Source: Chryseobacterium sp. Leaf404
GTDB lineage: Bacteria > Bacteroidota > Bacteroidia > Flavobacteriales > Weeksellaceae
Direction: 5' to 3'
Length of the DNA stretch: 64,000 nucleotides
Assembly: GCF_001424145.1 (NCBI RefSeq)
Contig: NZ_LMQM01000001.1
Span: 434,001 to 498,000, forward strand
This document shows, piece after piece, positions 52,440-59,077 of this stretch. The stretch's first letter is position 1. Each line of letters starts with the position of its first letter. Under the pieces are notes generated by a model, which worked only from the letters and a program-made list of their open reading frames with translations, searched no databases and was not told the origin of the DNA. The position numbers were made by a program, and so were the translations under genes.

Positions 52440-53918
52440 ATGGAATTAGCAATCAAGATCTTTCAATTTATATTAAGCATCTCAATTTTAGTAATTCTTC
52501 ACGAGCTTGGTCACTTTTTACCGGCAAAATGGTTCAAGACGAAAGTTGACAAATTCTTTCTGTTCTTCGATCCTTATTTTTCCATCTTCGCAATGAAGAA
52601 AATCCATGGAAAATGGCAATATAAATTTTTCTCTAAAAATCAACCCACAGAAAACGAGGTTGAAATTGACGGTAAAAAAGTTCTGCAGCCTATTGACACT
52701 TCTATACTTCCAGACAGCGACTGGAGAAAGCATGAAGGCGTAAAATACGGAATCGGATGGCTTCCTTTCGGTGGTTATGTAAAAATTGCCGGTATGGTAG
52801 ACGAAAGCATGGATACCGAAATGCTAAAACAGCCTGCAAAACCATGGGAATTCAGAGCAAAACCGGCTTGGCAGAGATTAATTATTATGCTGGGTGGTGT
52901 TACGGTAAACTTCTTTCTGGCGTGGATCATTTTTGGAAGTCTTTCATTTTTTAATGGGGAAACCACTTTCGATACGGCAAAGGTTGACGCTCCGATGAAT
53001 TACACTACTGTTGCAAAAGCAATGGGCTTTCAGGATGGAGATAAAATCTTAAAAGTAGACGGTAAAACTCAGAATGACCTTGATAAACTGGCACTTGACG
53101 TACTCTTAAGCGACGAAATTACGGTTCTGAGAGATGGAAAAGAAGTTACTTTCCCAACGAATGATGATGGTAAAGCAATGGCTTTTAAAGATCCTAATCC
53201 AAGAGCTTTTCTTACTCCAAGATTTCCTGCGGTGATTGATTCGATTGTAAATCCTAAAACCGAAGAAGCAGGATTAAAAATTGGCGACCAAGTTGTTTCT
53301 GTTAATAATCAGAAAATTAACTATTATGATGAATTAGCTGGTGTTGTAACAAAAAATACAGGGAAAAATATCAATGTTGATGTTTTAAGAGCAGGAACAA
53401 TTCAGCCATTAGTTTTGGGTGTTTCTAAAGAAGGAACATTAGGCGTTTCATCTTATAAACAAATTCGCAAATTCTATGAAACAAAACACTTCACATTCGC
53501 ACAGTCTATCGGAAGAGGTTTTACAAGAAGTATTGAGAGTTTAACGTATCAGGTGAAGCAGTTTAAACTGATTTTTAATGCTAAAGTTCAGGGATATAAA
53601 AAAGTAGGCGGCCCGCTGGCAATCATCAATAAAATGCAGGTAGAGAAGGCAAAAGACGGAAGCCTGTCAATCGACTGGACTTGGTTCTGGAGCTTTACCG
53701 CAATGTTCTCGGTTTGGCTGGCATTCTTAAACTTAATTCCAATTCCGGGATTAGATGGTGGTCACGTAATTTTCACCTTATATGAAATGATTGTTGGGAA
53801 ACCAGTTCCTCAGAAAATTTTAGAAAATGCACAGATGGTGGGTGTTATCTTCCTTTTAGGATTGATGTTACTGATTTTCGGAAGTGATATCTTTAAAATG
53901 ATAACAGGAGGCTTTTAA
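52440..53918 (+). CDS. rseP: Site-2 protease RseP
   Basis: 492 residues. The zinc motif HELGH (residues 21-25) is in TM1, the LDG motif is in NLIPIPGLDGGHVIF (about 437-450) and a PDZ-like pair lies between. The large insert (about residues 45-115) with TENEVEIDGKKVLQPIDTS is common in Bacteroidota. RseP cleaves transmembrane anti-sigma factors and signal peptides within the inner membrane. It may act on the ECF/anti-sigma system seen in this window, but there is no direct evidence. It is transcribed from a consensus promoter and followed by the tRNA-Asn cluster. Confidence 0.94.
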   Translation: MELAIKIFQFILSISILVILHELGHFLPAKWFKTKVDKFFLFFDPYFSIFAMKKIHGKWQYKFFSKNQPTENEVEIDGKKVLQPIDTSILPDSDWRKHEGVKYGIGWLPFGGYVKIAGMVDESMDTEMLKQPAKPWEFRAKPAWQRLIIMLGGVTVNFFLAWIIFGSLSFFNGETTFDTAKVDAPMNYTTVAKAMGFQDGDKILKVDGKTQNDLDKLALDVLLSDEITVLRDGKEVTFPTNDDGKAMAFKDPNPRAFLTPRFPAVIDSIVNPKTEEAGLKIGDQVVSVNNQKINYYDELAGVVTKNTGKNINVDVLRAGTIQPLVLGVSKEGTLGVSSYKQIRKFYETKHFTFAQSIGRGFTRSIESLTYQVKQFKLIFNAKVQGYKKVGGPLAIINKMQVEKAKDGSLSIDWTWFWSFTAMFSVWLAFLNLIPIPGLDGGHVIFTLYEMIVGKPVPQKILENAQMVGVIFLLGLMLLIFGSDIFKMITGGF

Positions 53919-53945
53919 AATATTTTAAAAATTTAAAATAAAAAC

Positions 53946-53976
53946 TTGCGTGGTTTAAATATCTGTCCTATATTTG
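53946..53976 (+). promoter_or_regulatory. Promoter of the first tRNA-Asn gene
   Basis: TTG (53946-53948), 20-base spacer and TATATTTG (53969-53976), 22 bases before the tRNA. The second tRNA has the same layout, with TTG and TATATTTG 20 bases apart. Confidence 0.65.
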
Positions 53977-53998
53977 CACCACTTAAAAATAAGGACAT

Positions 53999-54072
53999 TC
54001 CTCCTTAGCTCAGTTGGTTAGAGCATCTGACTGTTAATCAGAGGGTCGCTGGTTCGAGCCCAGCAGGAGGAG
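53999..54072 (+). tRNA. tRNA-Asn (GTT), copy 1
   Basis: A 74-base cloverleaf: acceptor TCCTCCT / AGGAGGA, D-arm GCTCAGTTGGTTAGAGC, anticodon stem TCTGA / TCAGA with loop CTGTTAA (anticodon GTT), T-arm GCTGG-TTCGAGC-CCAGC, discriminator G. CCA is not encoded. It has its own promoter and a terminator at 54074. Confidence 0.97.
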
Positions 54073-54073
54073 C

Positions 54074-54109
54074 AAAAACCGCAGTCAAAAAATGATTGCG
54101 GTTTTTTTT
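54074..54109 (+). terminator. Terminator after tRNA-Asn copy 1
   Basis: AAAAACCGCAGTCA pairs with TGATTGCGGTTTTT (one wobble, loop of A), followed by T. The GIY-YIG ATG is the next base after the T run. Confidence 0.85.
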
Positions 54110-54418
54110 ATGTATTACATTTATATTCTATATTCTGAATCTGCAAACCAATTTTACATTGGATACACTGAGCATCCAGGAGAAAGACTCCTGAAACATA
54201 ATCATCAGGAGAACTTTAATACTTTTACCAAAAAATTCAGGCCCTGGAAAATGGCAGCTCTTTTCGAGGTTTCAGCAGAGAAATCAAAGGCAATAAAGAT
54301 CGAGAAATTTATTAAAAAACAGAAATCAAGAAACCTTTTAAAAATGCTTTGCGATGAAAACTATAAACCAACAGACTTTTCAGCTCAGTTGGTTAGAGTC
54401 CAGAATCTTCGGGATTAA
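54110..54418 (+). CDS. GIY-YIG nuclease, C-terminus encoded by a tRNA remnant
   Basis: 102 residues from the ATG at 54110. GIY-YIG core: YYIYILYSESANQFYIGYT (GIY and YIG elements), the catalytic Arg in GERLLKHN, and the metal-binding Glu in IKIEKFIKK. Single-domain UPF0213/YhbQ-like nuclease of about 80-90 residues. The last 11 residues (from residue 92, AQLVRVQNLRD) are read from DNA that is tRNA-Asn D-arm sequence followed by an altered anticodon region. The ATG directly follows the terminator of tRNA-Asn 1, so no promoter of its own is seen. It lies between intact and altered tRNA-Asn copies. It may be a homing or mobility-type nuclease, but family members are also ordinary housekeeping proteins. 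Confidence 0.85.
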   Translation: MYYIYILYSESANQFYIGYTEHPGERLLKHNHQENFNTFTKKFRPWKMAALFEVSAEKSKAIKIEKFIKKQKSRNLLKMLCDENYKPTDFSAQLVRVQNLRD

Positions 54419-54457
54419 TCAGAGGGTCTCCCGAAAGTGCGGGACCAGCAGGAGGAG
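54381..54457 (+). pseudogene. Altered tRNA-Asn copy 1 (remnant D1)
   Basis: GCTCAGTTGGTTAGAG (54383-54398), TTAATCAGAGGGTC and CCAGCAGGAGGAG are identical to the intact tRNA. Two blocks are replaced by 16-nt segments: TCCAGAATCTTCGGGA instead of CATCTGACTG, and TCCCGAAAGTGCGGGA instead of GCTGGTTCGAGC. The anticodon is lost and the 5' acceptor half is absent. Confidence 0.85.
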
Positions 54458-54458
54458 C

Positions 54459-54488
54459 AAAAGACTTCCAGAAATGTGAGTCTTTTTT
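54459..54488 (+). terminator. Terminator after altered copy 1
   Basis: AAAAGACT pairs with AGTCTTTT around TTCCAGAAATGTG. It is a variant of the two terminators below and ends in a T run. Confidence 0.8.
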
Positions 54489-54575
54489 GGTGCCCAATTT
54501 AAAGTTTAAATACAAAATTAATCCGCTGAAATATAAAAAGATAGCTGGATACAGCCATTAATACGAAGAAAAAAC

Positions 54576-54606
54576 TTGTGAGCTATCATTTTTCATATTA
54601 TATTTG
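54576..54606 (+). promoter_or_regulatory. Promoter of the second tRNA-Asn gene
   Basis: TTG (54576-54578), 20-base spacer and TATATTTG (54599-54606), 22 bases before the tRNA. The flanks (AAAACTTG at the -33 box and ATATTTGCACCAC after the -7 box) match those of copy 1. Confidence 0.65.
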
Positions 54607-54628
54607 CACCACCTTAAAAGAGGAACAT

Positions 54629-54702
54629 TCCTCCTTAGCTCAGTTGGTTAGAGCATCTGACTGTTAATCAGAGGGTCGCTGGTTCGAGCCCAGCAGGAGG
54701 AG
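54629..54702 (+). tRNA. tRNA-Asn (GTT), copy 2
   Basis: 74 bases, identical to copy 1 through the whole tRNA. Anticodon loop CTGTTAA, acceptor TCCTCCT / AGGAGGA, discriminator G. It has its own promoter and terminator. Confidence 0.97.
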
Positions 54703-54703
54703 C

Positions 54704-54733
54704 AAAAAGACTTACAGAAATGTGAGTCTTTTT
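54704..54733 (+). terminator. Terminator after tRNA-Asn copy 2
   Basis: AAAAAGACTTACA pairs with TGTGAGTCTTTTT (one G-T wobble) with GAAA tetraloop. Confidence 0.9.
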
Positions 54734-54782
54734 CGGTTTTTATACTTTTCTGTTTTTTCATCTGAACTGTATTTCCCAAAAA

Positions 54783-54861
54783 TCCTGCTCAGTTGGTTAG
54801 AGTCCCAAACTTTCGGGATAAATCAGAAAGTCGCCCGCACGTGCGGGATCAGCAGGAGGAG
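54783..54861 (+). pseudogene. Altered tRNA-Asn copy 2 (remnant D2)
   Basis: GCTCAGTTGGTTAGAG and CAGCAGGAGGAG are kept. The two blocks are replaced at the same places as in copy 1 by TCCCAAACTTTCGGGA and GCCCGCACGTGCGGGA (each 16 nt, with self-complementary ends). The middle part TAAATCAGAAAGTC has three changes from the tRNA. The 5' acceptor half keeps only TCCT. Confidence 0.85.
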
Positions 54862-54863
54862 CA

Positions 54864-54893
54864 AAAAAGACTTACAGAAATGTGAGTCTTTTT
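54864..54893 (+). terminator. Terminator after altered copy 2
   Basis: Same hairpin as after tRNA-Asn copy 2 (AAAAAGACTTACA, GAAA loop, TGTGAGTCTTTTT). Confidence 0.9.
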
Positions 54894-54929
54894 CGGTTTT
54901 TATACTTTTCTGTTTTTTCATCTGAACTG

Positions 54930-55242
54930 GGATCAATATTAAAACTTGAGGACTAAGCAAAAAGTTCATACAATCTGCATAAGAAGAATGGGATCAATAC
55001 CAAAATTTGGAACAAAGCAAAAAAAATCAACCATTAAAGTTTACGAATTTTCTTAAGAAAATATTAGTGATTTGTACCCAAAACAGTCGTTGCTGTTTCA
55101 AACATAATAAACTTTCACCACCACACAATATCGAGACTGTTTTTTTCGTTACATTTGCACCTTAATAATCAGAAACAAAAGCTGTTGAAATATTTTAGTT
55201 TAAGTAATTTACAGCACGCTTTTTGTTTACGCTAAATGCTTG
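54930..55242. other. Intergenic region after the tRNA cluster
   Basis: 313 bases without a gene. It has two diverged copies of a motif beginning GGGATCAATA (54929 and 54990) and ending in ACNAAGCAAAAA, followed by AT-rich DNA and the promoter of the DUF5686 gene (55150-55157). No open frame of note was found on either strand. Confidence 0.6.
55150..55157 (+). promoter_or_regulatory. -7 promoter element for the DUF5686 gene
   Basis: TACATTTG is a full match to TAnnTTTG. It is followed by CACC as at the tRNA promoters. The start codon is 86 bases downstream, so a 5' leader of about 80 bases is expected. Confidence 0.55.
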
Positions 55243-57771
55243 ATGAATCAAATGATGTCTACACAGATTTATAAATATTTTCTTTTTTTATTTTCCCTCT
55301 TTACCACAGGCTCTTTCTTTGCACAAACTTCCGTTTCAGGAAAAATTACAGATGCTAAAACCAATAAAGATCTCAGCGGAGTAAGTATTTTTATAAATGA
55401 TAAAAATGCACCTGTATTCACTACCTCCAGTTCTCAGTTTACAGTAACTTCGGATTCGGTAATATACAAAATCAGATTTGAGCGAAAGAATTACGCCTCC
55501 TATGAAATTACATCTGTTGAAAATAATCTTCAGATTAAACTTTCTCCGGAAAAAGAAAGCTCTATCGCAGAGGTGGTCATTCAAAACAGTAAAACAAAAT
55601 ACAAAAACAAGAAAGAAAATCCGGCATACGCCATTATGCAGGAGGTCTGGAAAAGAAAACGAAACAACGGCCTGGAAAAGTTTGACAGCTACACTTACAA
55701 AGAGTACGAAAAAATTCAGTTTGATGCGAATAATATCGACAGCGCATTTATGAACCGCAAGGTTTTTAATAAACTTGATTTTATCTTTGATTACGCCGAT
55801 TCCACTGCCAACGGAACAATGGCTCTTCCAGTTTTTCTCAACGAATCTTTTTACGAAAATTATGGTGTAAACCGCCCCACAAAAAAAACCAAAAAACTTC
55901 TCACCGCACAGAAAACTTCCGGATTTCAGGATAATCAGGTAGTAGCAATTACGGCAAAAAACCTCTACCGGGAAATTAATATTTACGACAATACTTTAAA
56001 CTACTTTGACATAGGATTTCCAAGTCCCGTAGGAACTGATGGGTTCAGCACTTACGACTATCAGCTTAATGACACCGTTAGGATAAGTGGCAGCAAAGCG
56101 TACAGAATACGATACGAACCCCGCAGAAAAGACGTTTTGGCTTTTCAGGGCTATCTTTACATTGATACTGAAACGTACGCCGTGGTATCGGCAACCTTGA
56201 AATCGACGAACAAAATGAGCGTCAATTTTATAAACTCAATTGCAACGGAACTGGAATATACCAATCCTGATGAGGAAACTTTTCTTCCTAAGAAGGTAAT
56301 CACACAGATTGAGCTTACCCCTTTTGCTAAAAAGAAAAACTCTAAAAGCTTAATTGCAAAACGTTCTGTAGACTATTCTGCGTATCAGTTTAATCAACCT
56401 CTTGCTGATGAAATTTTCACCCGCAAAAAGGAAGAATATGATGATAATTTTGTAGAGAAGAGCGACGAGTTCTGGACCAATGCAAGACCAGATTCTCTTT
56501 CGAAACAAGAGAAAGGGGTTTATGAAATGCTGGACAAGCTTCAGCAGACTCCAAAATTCAACCGTATTGTAAAGATTTACGAAACTTTGGCTTCAAGGTA
56601 TTACAATGTGACGAAAGGCGTAGATTTAGGTCCTATCACCTCTATTTACGGGAAAAATGAAGTGGAAGGAGACAGAATAAGAATAGGGGCAAGAACCTAT
56701 TTTACGCAAAATGATCCGTGGAGAGTTGAATTTTATAATGCATACGGTTTTAAAGATCAGCAATTCAAATATGGTGTGGAAGGACGATATATGTTTAACC
56801 GCGTTAACCGTTTTATGATTGGCGGCGGAACCAAAAGAGATATTACACAGCTTGGGGTGCAGCTTACAACAGAAGACGGCATTTTATCCCGTTCGTTTGC
56901 ATCCTCAACAGTATTTGCACGTGGCGAAAACGCATCTTTGAGCTCTGTGATCCAAACCAGCTTCTTCACTTCTATTGAACCCTGGAAAAACTTTCAGGTG
57001 AGATTTGACGGAACCATGCAGAGCATAAAATCAGCAAATCCTGCAGATTTCAACTTGATGTATTACAGAAATGGTGATTTAAGAAAAACCGTCAACGACT
57101 CGCGTGTGACCATCAGTTTAATCGCAAGACCTGGAGCAAAATTCTCCCAAACCGGAGTCGACAGATACGAACACAGCACTTTAGCGCCAACTATTGTTCT
57201 GAAATACACACGGGGAATTGAAGGTTTGTTTAACGCAGATTTCAACTACAACAAACTGCAGTTTATGTTTTATAAACCAATGCTGATCGGGAGCTGGGGG
57301 AAAACTTTTCTGAATTTTGAGGCAGGGAAAAACTTCGACACGGTGCCGTTGGCTTTGCAGAATATTATCCCGGCTAACCAGAGTTATGGTTTGGTACCCA
57401 ATACTTTTGCTCAGTTGAATTACTATGAATTTGTGGCAGACACCTACTCTACTCTTCATATTGAGCATCATTTTAACGGAAAAATTCTTTCTTTTATTCC
57501 GTTAATTAAGAAATTAAAACTTAGAGAAGTTGCCTTCATCAGAGGAGCTTACGGAACTTTAAGTGACGCTTCCAAAAATATCAATGTTGATAATTTAAAA
57601 TATTCTGCTCCCGACCAGCAGATTTACTATGAATACGGATTCGGTATCGAAAACATCGGCTTCGGAAACATCAGAATCATCCGTGTAGACTTCAACTGGA
57701 GAGGAAATTACCTTGACCGTCCGGATGCCTCCAAATTTGGCATTAAAGCTGGTTTTCAGTTCTATTTTTAA
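55243..57771 (+). CDS. DUF5686 family outer-membrane protein with carboxypeptidase-regulatory-like domain
   Basis: About 842 residues. N-terminal signal peptide (FLFLFSLFTTGSFFAQ), then a CarboxypepD-reg-like domain (SVSGKITDAKTNKDLSGVSIFI..., about residues 30-105), a DUF5686 core with SYTYKEYEKIQFD, NARPDSLSKQEKGVYEMLDKLQ, and a long strand-rich C-terminal part ending GIKAGFQFYF, as expected of an outer-membrane barrel with a terminal Phe. Several ATGs in a row are possible (55243, 55252, 55255); the first is used here. The role is unknown; the architecture resembles TonB-independent surface proteins. It has its own promoter. Confidence 0.85.
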   Translation: MNQMMSTQIYKYFLFLFSLFTTGSFFAQTSVSGKITDAKTNKDLSGVSIFINDKNAPVFTTSSSQFTVTSDSVIYKIRFERKNYASYEITSVENNLQIKLSPEKESSIAEVVIQNSKTKYKNKKENPAYAIMQEVWKRKRNNGLEKFDSYTYKEYEKIQFDANNIDSAFMNRKVFNKLDFIFDYADSTANGTMALPVFLNESFYENYGVNRPTKKTKKLLTAQKTSGFQDNQVVAITAKNLYREINIYDNTLNYFDIGFPSPVGTDGFSTYDYQLNDTVRISGSKAYRIRYEPRRKDVLAFQGYLYIDTETYAVVSATLKSTNKMSVNFINSIATELEYTNPDEETFLPKKVITQIELTPFAKKKNSKSLIAKRSVDYSAYQFNQPLADEIFTRKKEEYDDNFVEKSDEFWTNARPDSLSKQEKGVYEMLDKLQQTPKFNRIVKIYETLASRYYNVTKGVDLGPITSIYGKNEVEGDRIRIGARTYFTQNDPWRVEFYNAYGFKDQQFKYGVEGRYMFNRVNRFMIGGGTKRDITQLGVQLTTEDGILSRSFASSTVFARGENASLSSVIQTSFFTSIEPWKNFQVRFDGTMQSIKSANPADFNLMYYRNGDLRKTVNDSRVTISLIARPGAKFSQTGVDRYEHSTLAPTIVLKYTRGIEGLFNADFNYNKLQFMFYKPMLIGSWGKTFLNFEAGKNFDTVPLALQNIIPANQSYGLVPNTFAQLNYYEFVADTYSTLHIEHHFNGKILSFIPLIKKLKLREVAFIRGAYGTLSDASKNINVDNLKYSAPDQQIYYEYGFGIENIGFGNIRIIRVDFNWRGNYLDRPDASKFGIKAGFQFYF

Positions 57772-57941
57772 ATTACGCAGTACGTTTTTCTTTAATGAGC
57801 CGGCTGAACCTTTCACATATTTTACCTATTATGACATTTTATTTTTATCTCTGCTCATAATAATTAATTATTATATTTATTCTAAAAATATTAAGATAAA
57901 ACTAACCACAATTTTTAAAGGCTTTGTTTTTCTATTTTCTC

Positions 57942-58103
57942 ATGCCTTTAATTTCAAACGAGATAGAACTTCGCAACATTAATCAAAAATTTCAGGTTGT
58001 TGATGGATTTAATCTTTTGTACCTATTATGTAAGTTTCCTGTTTTGTGGCTTATTGGAATTATTGAAATATTCTTTCTGCGAAGACAGATATTAAAGGCT
58101 TAA
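57942..58103 (+). CDS. Doubtful 53-residue hydrophobic peptide
   Basis: ATG at 57942 to TAA at 58101-58103 encodes MPLISNEIELRNINQ, then a hydrophobic stretch (about residues 24-46, with LLYLLCKFPVLWLIGIIEIFF) and RRQILKA. It could be a one-helix membrane protein or the degraded end of a larger gene. It has no clear promoter and no recognisable family. Listed because no other gene covers this stretch. Confidence 0.25.
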   Translation: MPLISNEIELRNINQKFQVVDGFNLLYLLCKFPVLWLIGIIEIFFLRRQILKA

Positions 58104-58130
58104 TTAAGCACCTAATAATTTTCAAGCACA

Positions 58131-58160
58131 AAAAAATCCTCAACAAAAATGCTGAGGATT
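58131..58160 (-). terminator. Terminator of the rplU-rpmA operon
   Basis: AATCCTCA (58135-58142) pairs with TGAGGATT (58153-58160). The minus strand ends in a run of T (plus strand A at 58131-58136). Confidence 0.85.
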
Positions 58161-58184
58161 GTATTTATAAAACGCTAAATTAAA

Positions 58185-58442
58185 TTATGCGTTCGGCTCA
58201 ATAGATACGTAAGATCTGTTGTTTGCTTTCTTTCTGAAAACTACTTTACCGTCTACAAGAGCGTGCAAAGTGTGATCTTTACCCATACCAACGTTTTCAC
58301 CTGGGTGATGTTGAGTACCTCTCTGTCTGATGATGATGTTACCAGCAATAGCGTCTTGTCCACCGAAAATCTTTACACCTAATCTTTTAGAATGAGATTC
58401 TCTACCGTTCTTGGAACTACCGACTCCTTTCTTGTGTGCCAT
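58185..58442 (-). CDS. rpmA: 50S ribosomal protein L27
   Basis: 85 residues. [28 protein letters not shown] and the [29 protein letters not shown] motif are unmistakable. L27 is at the peptidyl-transferase centre. The N-terminus has no cleaved extension, as in non-Firmicutes. It is 28 bases after rplU on the same strand, the universal L21-L27 pair. Confidence 0.98.
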   Translation of the reverse strand: MAHKKGVGSSKNGRESHSKRLGVKIFGGQDAIAGNIIIRQRGTQHHPGENVGMGKDHTLHALVDGKVVFRKKANNRSYVSIEPNA

Positions 58443-58470
58443 TTTATTTTATGGTTTTTTGGTTAAACAA

Positions 58471-58845
58471 TTATTCTGCGCCAGCTTCCTCAGTCTTAGG
58501 AGCTTTTTTCGCTTTAGTTTCTTTTTTAGCTCCGTCAAATCCTGTAATACCAGTGATTTTGATCTGAGTTAATGACTGTCTGTGACCGTTCTTTACCTGA
58601 TAACCTTTTCTTCTTTTCTTTTTGAAAACGATTACTTTATCAGCTTTTACGTGATCAAGGATCTCTGCTTCTACAGTGATTCCGCTTACAGCTGGGGCGC
58701 CTACGGTGATTGCTCCGTTTACAGTAAGAAGTACTTTATCGAAAGATACTTTTCCTCCTTTGTCTCCTGCTAAACGGTTTACAAACAGTCTCTGGTCTTG
58801 CTCAACTTTATATTGAAGCCCTGCTATTTCTACAATTGCAAACAT
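58471..58845 (-). CDS. rplU: 50S ribosomal protein L21
   Basis: 124 residues. MFAIVEIAGLQYKVEQDQRLFVNRL, then FKKKRRKGYQVKNGHRQSLTQIKITGI are typical of L21. The C-terminal KKETKAKKAPKTEEAGAE is an extra charged tail of about 20 residues beyond the usual 103-residue core, common in Bacteroidota. It is the first gene of the operon, with a consensus promoter at 58876. Confidence 0.97.
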   Translation of the reverse strand: MFAIVEIAGLQYKVEQDQRLFVNRLAGDKGGKVSFDKVLLTVNGAITVGAPAVSGITVEAEILDHVKADKVIVFKKKRRKGYQVKNGHRQSLTQIKITGITGFDGAKKETKAKKAPKTEEAGAE

Positions 58846-58875
58846 TGTTTATAAATTTTTAGTTAATTCGAGGTG

Positions 58876-58905
58876 CAAATGTACTGATTATTTATTGATT
58901 AACAA
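58876..58905 (-). promoter_or_regulatory. rplU promoter, Bacteroidota -33/-7 type
   Basis: On the minus strand TTG (58905-58903), 19-base spacer, TACATTTG (58883-58876). It is an exact match to the consensus, 30 bases before the rplU ATG. Confidence 0.8.
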
Positions 58906-59050
58906 TAGGGCTTGACTAAATTTTCTGTTTTTTATGCAAATGATATTCTGTGAAGACAGATATTTACAGCAAACAGTTGAAGAATGATCTGCCGTTCGCT
59001 TCTTTACCATACGTCTCAGAAAATAATAATCTATACTTTACAGAAATTTG

Positions 59051-59058
59051 TACTTTTG
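59051..59058 (+). promoter_or_regulatory. -7 element for the acyltransferase gene
   Basis: TACTTTTG fits TAnnTTTG, 19 bases before the ATG at 59078. No TTG lies at the usual distance. Confidence 0.45.
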
Positions 59059-59077
59059 AGAAATATTCCACAATAAG

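Larger units (their letters stand above)
54691..54929 (+). repeat. 79-bp direct duplication
   Basis: 54691-54769 and 54850-54929 are the same apart from one extra A in an A run. Each runs from the tRNA 3' end (CAGCAGGAGGAGC) through the terminator to TTTTTTCATCTGAACTG. The period is about 159 bases. It indicates a tandem duplication of tRNA, terminator and downstream tail. Confidence 0.85.
57772..58184. other. Intergenic region with a doubtful small frame
   Basis: 413 bases, very AT-rich. It holds the 53-codon frame listed at 57942 and the rpmA terminator at 58131-58160. Nothing else is recognisable. It may be a remnant of a lost gene. Confidence 0.5.

Noticed and set aside
54722..54925. 67-codon frame across altered tRNA copy 2
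   Set aside because: It starts in a terminator and reads through tRNA remnant and duplicated tail; no protein-like features.
53999..54930. CRISPR-like array from the regular repeats in the tRNA cluster
   Set aside because: The repeats are tRNA genes, terminators and their duplicates; there is no constant spacer length and no cas gene.
57713..57982. 89-codon frame overlapping the end of the DUF5686 gene
   Set aside because: The first part is off-frame reading of the barrel end and the rest is AT-rich noise.
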